From assembly GCA_937949945.1 (NCBI GenBank), contig CALFEQ010000068.1, positions 1 through 43,480 on the forward strand: a DNA stretch of 43,480 nt, given 5' to 3'. The translations under genes were made by a program, and so were the position numbers. The notes beneath the pieces are model-generated. The model had not been told where the DNA came from. It did no database searches and saw only the letters and a program-made list of their open reading frames with translations. Positions 38,533-43,480 of this stretch are shown here, in pieces (positions within the stretch are counted from its first letter, which is position 1; each line of letters begins with the position of its first letter). Source of the stretch: an uncultured Myxococcales bacterium (lineage in GTDB: Bacteria > Myxococcota_A > Polyangia > Polyangiales > Polyangiaceae).

Positions 38533-41346
38533 TCATCCGGTCGGCGGCTCGGAGGCTACCCCGCCTCGCGCGGCTTCGAGCAACGCGTCGCGGATCTCCT
38601 TGAACCGCGGACCGGGCGCGACCTTGGAGCCGTCGAGCTCGTTCACGTAGAAGACGTCGGCGACCTTGTTCCCTTCGGTGTTGATCTTCGAGAGGGCGAT
38701 CGAGAGGCCGAGGCCGTGGAGCGCCCGCGCGAGATCATACAGCAGCCCTGGCCGGTCCTTGGCGAAGACCTCGACGACGGTGTGGCGCGGTGACGCCCTC
38801 TCGTCGAAGACGACCTCGGAGATGACCGCGGGGCTCGGGCGCTCCCGCCACCGCGAGCTACGGCCGATGCGCTCGCGCAAGAGCTCCTCGGCGTCGACCT
38901 CGCCCGAGCACACGCGCTCGAGATCGCGGAGCAGGCGCGGCATCACCTGCGCGACGCCCTCGATGCCGTTGCGTGCGTCGCGGACCCAGAACAGGTCGAC
39001 GGCCTCGATCTCCGCCTTCGCACGACCGGCGGGGTGGATCGTCCGGGAGTAGACCTGCGCGCCGAGCACCTCGAGCCGGCTCGCCGTGAGCGCGGCGGCG
39101 ATGCGCGCGAGCAAGCCGGGCGCGTCCGCGGCGACGACGCAGATCTCGCCGACCTCGGGGTGTCGCGAAGGGGCGAGCGCCGCGCGGACAGGCGCACCGC
39201 TCGCCGCGCGCTCGAGGGCGACGCGCGCGTGGGCGCAGATCGCCTCGGGCGCGTTCGCGAGCAAGTAGCGATCGGGCATCGTCGCGAGGAAGGCGCCGAG
39301 CTCGGCCTTCTTGCCCGGCCAGCTCGCGAGGGCGGCGGCGCGGACACGCTCCGTGCGCGCGGCGTCGAACGCGTCGGACGTGCCCGCGAGGTATGCGTCC
39401 GCGGCGAAATACAGCTCGTCGAGCATGCGCGCCTTCCACGACGTCATGGCGGTCGGCGAGGTCGTCGAGATGTCCGCCACCGTGAGCAGGTACAGGTCGC
39501 GGAGCCCCTCGCGCCCGCGGACGAGCGAGCAGAAGTCGCTCACCGTGCGGGGATCGTCGAGGTCGCGTCGCGTGGCGACGTGGTACATCGCGAGGTGGTT
39601 CAGGACGAGCGAGCGGACCTCGGCGGCGTCGTCACCCGTCACGCCGAGGCGCGGCAGGATCGTGTCGCAGAGCTCGGCGCCGGTGACGGAGTGGTTCTTC
39701 CGCGAGCCGCTCGCGTCGGGATAGCCCTTGCCGACGTCGTGGAGCAACGTCGCCAAGAAGAGCGGCACCGGCCGCGCGATCTCGGCCGCGAGCCGGCTGG
39801 CGAGCGGCCTCTCGTGCCCGAGGTCGCCGCGGCAGATCGCGCGCAGGCAGTCGACGGCGGCCACGCTGTGAACGTCGACCGTGTACACGTGGTAGACGTC
39901 GTGGTGCACGCGGCCCGTGACCGGCATGAACTCGGGGATCATCGCGAGGAGCAGCCCCACCTCGTGGAGCTCGCCGATGACGGACCCTCGTTTCAGCGGC
40001 GCCTCCTGCACCGTGCAGAGGAGCTCGAGGAACAGCTTCGCCGCCTCGGGGGTCTCACGCAGCCGCTCCGCCCACGCCGGGTCGGCCGCGGCCCGTGCGA
40101 TGACGTCGCGCGCGAAGGGCAGGACGGGCGCCTTCCTCCGAATACATGTATGATACACACGAAGCGCGAGCGCCGGATCGCTCGAGAGGAGCGACGGGTC
40201 GAGCGTGATCTGCCCGTCGAACGAGCGGACGCCCGCCCCGAGATCGACCTCGATCGGACGCCCGCGCCGCCTCGGCGGCTTGGCGCGGAGCAGGAGCGCC
40301 TCGCGCGAGCGGGAGACGACGCGCGCGTGACCGAAGTAGTCCTGCATGAACCGCTCGGCGGCTTCGGCGCGCGCCTCGGGGGGCACGCTCGAGCGTGACG
40401 TCTCCGCGTCGTCGGCCGCCGGCTCCGCGTTCGGCGGACGGCTGTCGCGCCGCGCGTACCCGAGCTCGATCGCGATGGCCTCCTGCTGGTCGAACGTGAG
40501 CCGGTCGCTCTTCCTACCGGCATGCGCGTGCAGCCGGTTGCGCACGCGCCAGAGGAACTCCTCCGCGCGCGCGATCTCCTGCGCCTCGCGCGGGACGATG
40601 ACGCCGACGCGGACGAGCTCCGGCCAGATGTCGGCATCCGGACCGCCGGCCCGGTAGCGGGCGCGCGCGGCCCAACGCGCGACGTCGAGGTCGCGCAGGC
40701 CTCCCGCCCCCGACTTCACCTCCGGCTCGAGCAGGTAGACGGACTCGCCGAAGCGGGCATGCCGCTGCGCGACCTCCTCTTCCAGGCGCTCGACGAACCT
40801 GCCGAGCTGCCCCTCGCTGAACAGCCCGAGCCAGGCCCGGTCGACGAGCTCACGGACGAGCGCCGCGTCGCCGGCGATGAGGCGGAGATCGAGGAGCGAC
40901 GTCGCCGTCGCGAGATCCGTCTGCGCCAGCTCGAGCGCTTCGCTCGCGGACGTCACCTGATGCCCGACGGACAGCCCCGCGTCCCAGAGTGGATAGAGGA
41001 GCGCGTCGGCGACCTTCGCCGCCGCGTCGTGGGCGCGCTGCCCAGAGCCGACGACGAGGCGCACGTCGACGTCCGAGCGAAGCGCGACCGCGCCGCGGCC
41101 GAAGCTTCCGACGGCGGCGAGCGCGATCGGCTCCTCGACACCCGTCTTCTTCAGCGCCTCGTCGAAGAGCCGCGCGCAGAGACCGTCGAGGAGCCGCGCG
41201 CGGCGTCGACCGAGGGCGATCCCATCCCGAATCCCCTCGCCTGCCGACCCGCCGGTCCGGGCCGCGAGCGACGATGCGGAAAGGTCCCGCACGAGCTCAT
41301 CCGACCAGGCGCGCACCTCCGCGGCGACGTCCAGGGCCGTTTCCAT
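38533..41346 (-). CDS. glnD: Bifunctional uridylyltransferase/uridylyl-removing enzyme GlnD
   Basis: Nitrogen-status sensor that adds UMP to, and removes it from, PII proteins in response to glutamine. 937 residues, close to family length. Domains in order: nucleotidyltransferase (GSFGRGAVALRSDVDVRL at about 80-97, with both catalytic Asp), linker helical domain, HD hydrolase domain near residue 535 (LLHDVGKGYPDASG) and two C-terminal ACT domains (about 730-800, EICVVAADAPGLLARIAAAL; and 855-925, TVVEVFAKDRPGLLYDLARAL-like). The ATG at 41346 has GGAG 9 nt upstream; a GTG at 41370 is the alternative. No glnB or amtB gene is adjacent. Confidence 0.95.
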   Translation of the reverse strand: METALDVAAEVRAWSDELVRDLSASSLAARTGGSAGEGIRDGIALGRRRARLLDGLCARLFDEALKKTGVEEPIALAAVGSFGRGAVALRSDVDVRLVVGSGQRAHDAAAKVADALLYPLWDAGLSVGHQVTSASEALELAQTDLATATSLLDLRLIAGDAALVRELVDRAWLGLFSEGQLGRFVERLEEEVAQRHARFGESVYLLEPEVKSGAGGLRDLDVARWAARARYRAGGPDADIWPELVRVGVIVPREAQEIARAEEFLWRVRNRLHAHAGRKSDRLTFDQQEAIAIELGYARRDSRPPNAEPAADDAETSRSSVPPEARAEAAERFMQDYFGHARVVSRSREALLLRAKPPRRRGRPIEVDLGAGVRSFDGQITLDPSLLSSDPALALRVYHTCIRRKAPVLPFARDVIARAAADPAWAERLRETPEAAKLFLELLCTVQEAPLKRGSVIGELHEVGLLLAMIPEFMPVTGRVHHDVYHVYTVDVHSVAAVDCLRAICRGDLGHERPLASRLAAEIARPVPLFLATLLHDVGKGYPDASGSRKNHSVTGAELCDTILPRLGVTGDDAAEVRSLVLNHLAMYHVATRRDLDDPRTVSDFCSLVRGREGLRDLYLLTVADISTTSPTAMTSWKARMLDELYFAADAYLAGTSDAFDAARTERVRAAALASWPGKKAELGAFLATMPDRYLLANAPEAICAHARVALERAASGAPVRAALAPSRHPEVGEICVVAADAPGLLARIAAALTASRLEVLGAQVYSRTIHPAGRAKAEIEAVDLFWVRDARNGIEGVAQVMPRLLRDLERVCSGEVDAEELLRERIGRSSRWRERPSPAVISEVVFDERASPRHTVVEVFAKDRPGLLYDLARALHGLGLSIALSKINTEGNKVADVFYVNELDGSKVAPGPRFKEIRDALLEAARGGVASEPPTG

Positions 41347-41535
41347 GCTCGTCTCCGTGGGGTGCCGCACCGCGGCGTGAACCTAGCACTGGCTCTTCCC
41401 AATGGGGCGCCTTTCCCGTACGTTCGGGCGCACGGATGAAGTCGTATCGGGCGGTCGGCGTCGACGCCGTTCCCCGACGGGCTCGCGAGCGCTCGAAAGG
41501 CGCGACGCCGAGCGGCACGTAAGGAGCATCGAGTC

Positions 41536-42165
41536 ATGTCGAAGAAGGTCATCATCCCGCTGGTTGCGGTTTTCACGGTCGGAATCGCTGCGGGCTCGCT
41601 CGGGTGCAAAGCGTCCCTGAACGCGAGCGCCGGTGCGTCCACCGAGCCCAAGGCAGCCCCTGCCCCCACGCCCGAGCCGCAGCCCGCCGCGCCGCCCGCC
41701 GTGGAGGCGCCGCCGCCGAAGCCCATCAAGGCCATCGGCAAGGCGAAGATCGAGAACAACGAGATCAAGATCCCGGGCAAGATCCACTTCGAGGTCAACA
41801 AGGCGACGATCAAGGAGGACGCGGAGACGAAGGAGATCCTCCAGACGGTCGCCGACGTGATGAAGGAGAACCCGCAGATCACGAAGCTGCGGGTGGAGGG
41901 TCACACGGACGACTCGGGCACCTCCGAGTACAACCACAAGCTCTCGCAGGACCGCGCCGAGGCCGTCATCGCTTGGCTCGTCAAGAACGGCGTCGACCAG
42001 TCGCGCCTCGAGGCCAAGGGCTGGGGCGAGGACCGGCCGATCGTGAAGAACGACACGAAGGAGAACAAGGAGATGAACCGTCGTGTCGAGTTCAAGATCT
42101 GGGAGCTCGACGGCAAGCCCACCGACGCCCAGAAGAACGACGCGAACTACACGCCGCCCCAATAG
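41536..42165 (+). CDS. OmpA-family peptidoglycan-binding lipoprotein
   Basis: A 209-residue envelope protein. Signal sequence KVIIPLVAVFTVGIAAGSLGC with Cys24 as the likely lipidated residue, a Pro/Ala linker, then an OmpA C-terminal domain: KIHFEVNKATIKEDA, VADVMKENPQITKLRVEGHTDDSG, LSQDRAEAVIAWL and NRRVEFKI (peptidoglycan-contacting Asp/Arg region). It resembles Pal, anchoring the outer membrane to peptidoglycan. The ATG at 41536 follows AAGGAGC. Divergent from glnD with 189 bp between; a good stem-loop terminator follows. Confidence 0.92.
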   Translation: MSKKVIIPLVAVFTVGIAAGSLGCKASLNASAGASTEPKAAPAPTPEPQPAAPPAVEAPPPKPIKAIGKAKIENNEIKIPGKIHFEVNKATIKEDAETKEILQTVADVMKENPQITKLRVEGHTDDSGTSEYNHKLSQDRAEAVIAWLVKNGVDQSRLEAKGWGEDRPIVKNDTKENKEMNRRVEFKIWELDGKPTDAQKNDANYTPPQ

Positions 42166-42187
42166 TCAGCGGCTGACCTGATGCGAC

Positions 42188-42224
42188 GACGGCGCGTCCT
42201 CGCCAGGGCGCGCCGTCCGCGTTT
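42188..42224 (+). terminator. Intrinsic terminator after the OmpA-family gene
   Basis: gacggcgcg (42188-42196) pairs perfectly with cgcgccgtc (42209-42217) around a 12-nt loop and is followed by cgcgtttt. It lies 22 bp after the stop of the OmpA-family gene and is the most canonical terminator in the window. Confidence 0.75.
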
Positions 42225-42270
42225 TGTCGGTGCGCACGAGCGCGACGCCCCCGAGGGATGGATGAACGAA

Positions 42271-42303
42271 CGCCCCCGACGGGGCCGAAGCTCCGTGGGG
42301 GCG
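42271..42303 (-). terminator. Imperfect hairpin, possible terminator for the cysteine-rich lipoprotein gene
   Basis: cgcccccgacgg pairs with ccgtgggggcg with one bulged or mismatched position, 33 bp after the minus-strand stop at 42336. There is no T-run in the minus direction. Confidence 0.4.
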
Positions 42304-42335
42304 CTCTTGGAACGGCGCGGCGTGCGCGCGAACGC

Positions 42336-43082
42336 TCAGGAGAAGTCCTGGCAGCTCCCGGTCTCGCTCGGGAACTGGCGCGCGCTGCACTTCTTGTCGG
42401 TGTTGCAGAGGCCGGTCGCGCACTCGCTGCTCGCGTCGCAGGCTTCGCCCGCTGCCTTCAGCTGCTCGCACCTGGTCGTGCAGCGGAGGTCCTCCATGCA
42501 GGGCGCGGAGACCGGATCGCACGCGTCGCCGAGCTTGTTCTTCTCGGTGCAGAACTTGTGCTCGCCGCGCTGCTGGCAATAAAGGCCCGCTTCGCAGACG
42601 TCTCCGGGGTTGTTGCAGGGCTCGTTGAGCTTCCTGTCGGTCTTCGTCGAGCAGACGCCTCGATCGCAGATGAGCGTCCCCTCGCACTCGAACTCCGACG
42701 AGCACGGCTCGCTCAGCTTCTTGGCGCCGGCGAAGACGCGCTCGCACGCCTCCCTCGCGGCCGCCTCCTTCACCGGATCGGGGACGCGATCCTTGTAGGC
42801 CTCGATCGTCTTCGCGATGCAGTCTTCGGCCATCTGCGGGGCGTACGTGCGTCCCTGCGAGAGGGCTTGCGATGCGAGGGATCGGCACACCGTCGCGCGC
42901 TTCGTCTGGCAGGCCTGGTCGGTGACGGCGCAGACCGGCCCGGCCACCTTGCACTCTTCTGCCGCCTTCGCGTCGCAGAGCGCGTCGGACGACGGGTACT
43001 TGTACTTCGGTTCGTCGTCTCCACACGCGATGAGCGCGATGCCGCCACCCAAAGCCAACAATCCAAGCGCCTTGCGAATCAT
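42336..43082 (-). CDS. Cysteine-rich lipoprotein
   Basis: A 248-residue secreted protein. The ATG at 43082 has a strong GGGAGGAC site upstream and starts a lipoprotein signal: LGLLALGGGIALIACGDD, with Cys20 in LIAC. After a helical middle (about 45-105), residues 110-245 hold about 22 Cys residues in short repeats such as CSSEFECEGTLICDRGVC, CNNPGDVCEAGLYCQQ and CDASSECATGLCNTDKKC. The pattern resembles Dickkopf-like or EGF-like disulfide modules found in many myxobacterial surface proteins. No catalytic motif is seen. It converges on the OmpA-family gene. Confidence 0.85.
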   Translation of the reverse strand: MIRKALGLLALGGGIALIACGDDEPKYKYPSSDALCDAKAAEECKVAGPVCAVTDQACQTKRATVCRSLASQALSQGRTYAPQMAEDCIAKTIEAYKDRVPDPVKEAAAREACERVFAGAKKLSEPCSSEFECEGTLICDRGVCSTKTDRKLNEPCNNPGDVCEAGLYCQQRGEHKFCTEKNKLGDACDPVSAPCMEDLRCTTRCEQLKAAGEACDASSECATGLCNTDKKCSARQFPSETGSCQDFS

Positions 43083-43430
43083 GCGTCCTCCCGTGTCCTC
43101 CCGCGCCGAAAGTGCGCCGAGGCAGAGCTTTTCGGTTTTCTCCCAAGCCCGCCGCCACCGCAAGGTTTCGATGAACGCCGCCCGGCGCGCTCGAGCTCGC
43201 CCCTCGGCTCGCGGGCGCGCGCGTCCATTTCGAACCTCGGCCGGAGCATCGGGCGTTGGACGCAAGAGGTCATGCGGACCTTCACGTCCGCCGCGAGACG
43301 ACCGGCCCGGTCAGGCGTCGAGCCCGCAAATCGCGCCCTGCCGCGCGGGGGTCGGAATGGAAGCTTGGCACGCTGACCCCGCTTTGGTATGCCGTGCCCG
43401 AGCTCCGAGGGCAGTGCCCACGGAAGACTC
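43083..43430. other. Intergenic region between the cysteine-rich lipoprotein gene and tRNA-Leu
   Basis: 348 bp without a convincing gene. It holds the leader of the minus-strand lipoprotein gene (ribosome-binding site at 43090-43100) and the tRNA promoter at 43365-43393. The remaining ORFs here have compositions of shadow frames. Confidence 0.6.
43365..43393 (+). promoter_or_regulatory. Sigma70-like promoter for tRNA-Leu
   Basis: TTGGCA (43365-43370), a 17-nt spacer and TATGCC (43388-43393). Transcription would start near 43400, about 30 nt before the mature tRNA 5' end. Confidence 0.55.
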
Positions 43431-43480
43431 GCGAAGGTGGCGGAATTGGCAGACGCGCTGGATTCAGGTTCCAGTGGGGT
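43431..43480 (+). tRNA. tRNA-Leu(CAG), 5' part, cut by window edge
   Basis: GCGAAGG acceptor 5' strand, T8 and G9, D-arm GCG...CGC with loop GAATTGGCAGA, then anticodon stem ctgga / tccag enclosing loop ttcaggt, giving anticodon CAG (leucine, codon CUG). The long variable arm (a leucine feature) begins with tggggt and the rest is outside the window. Confidence 0.9.

Noticed and set aside
1..43480. CRISPR arrays, insertion sequences, prophage or integrase genes
   Set aside because: No regularly spaced direct repeats, transposase or integrase motifs, or phage structural genes were seen on either strand.

Overview
The window is GC-rich DNA whose gene content points to a myxobacterium (phylum Myxococcota, most like the Polyangia/Sorangiineae). 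The signs are Ser/Thr kinases with the HRDVSPGN catalytic loop and DUF4388-type tails, many proline-rich lipoproteins, thrombospondin type 3 (TSP3) Ca-binding repeats in an envelope protein, GTG starts and very few non-coding bases. No rRNA, insertion sequence, prophage or CRISPR array is visible. The right edge enters a tRNA-Leu gene and the left edge cuts ileS.

Layout. 1-4.1 kb: 5' part of a eukaryote-like ileS, an outer-membrane-type TSP3 protein and a proline-rich membrane-anchored protein. 4.2-10.7 kb: a divergent lipid/polyketide-type cluster. On the minus strand lie a fatty-acyl-AMP ligase (FAAL) and two acyl carrier proteins. On the plus strand lie a catalytically complete ketosynthase, a translationally coupled ketosynthase homologue lacking the catalytic His residues (chain-length-factor-like), and a PLP-dependent alpha-oxoamine synthase of the serine palmitoyltransferase/KBL/BioF family. 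Good sigma70-like promoters face both ways from the shared intergenic region. 10.9-14.6 kb (minus): a third ACP, a ThiE/TenI protein, a small lipoprotein, ThiG and an LpxL-type acyltransferase; three of these overlap through GTGA junctions. 14.7-17.5 kb (plus): an MlaF-like ATPase, a membrane protein with a thioredoxin-like tail and a polysaccharide deacetylase. 17.7-22.2 kb (minus): rpsB, tsf and an S9 prolyl oligopeptidase lipoprotein, with four consecutive hairpins between rpsB and tsf. 22.3-31.2 kb: a small lipoprotein, gatC-gatA without gatB, an acetyltransferase, a 1657-residue Ser/Thr kinase, a frameshifted lipoprotein and a SUKH-like protein. 31.2-38.5 kb: a second Ser/Thr kinase, an SDR protein, a PlsC-like acyltransferase coupled to truB, a second frameshifted lipoprotein and a TPR lipoprotein. 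38.5-43.5 kb: glnD, an OmpA-family lipoprotein, a cysteine-rich lipoprotein and the start of tRNA-Leu(CAG).

The most notable system is the 4.2-10.7 kb cluster. A plausible flow is: FAAL adenylates a fatty acid and loads an ACP; the KS-alpha/KS-beta pair condenses or extends the chain; the alpha-oxoamine synthase releases it by decarboxylative condensation with an amino acid. This would give a long-chain amino-ketone, either a sphingoid-base-like lipid or a CqsA-like signal. The enzyme families are seen in the sequence; the pathway and product are inference.

Both small-lipoprotein frameshifts (about 30.33 kb and 37.10 kb) may be assembly errors or real decay.
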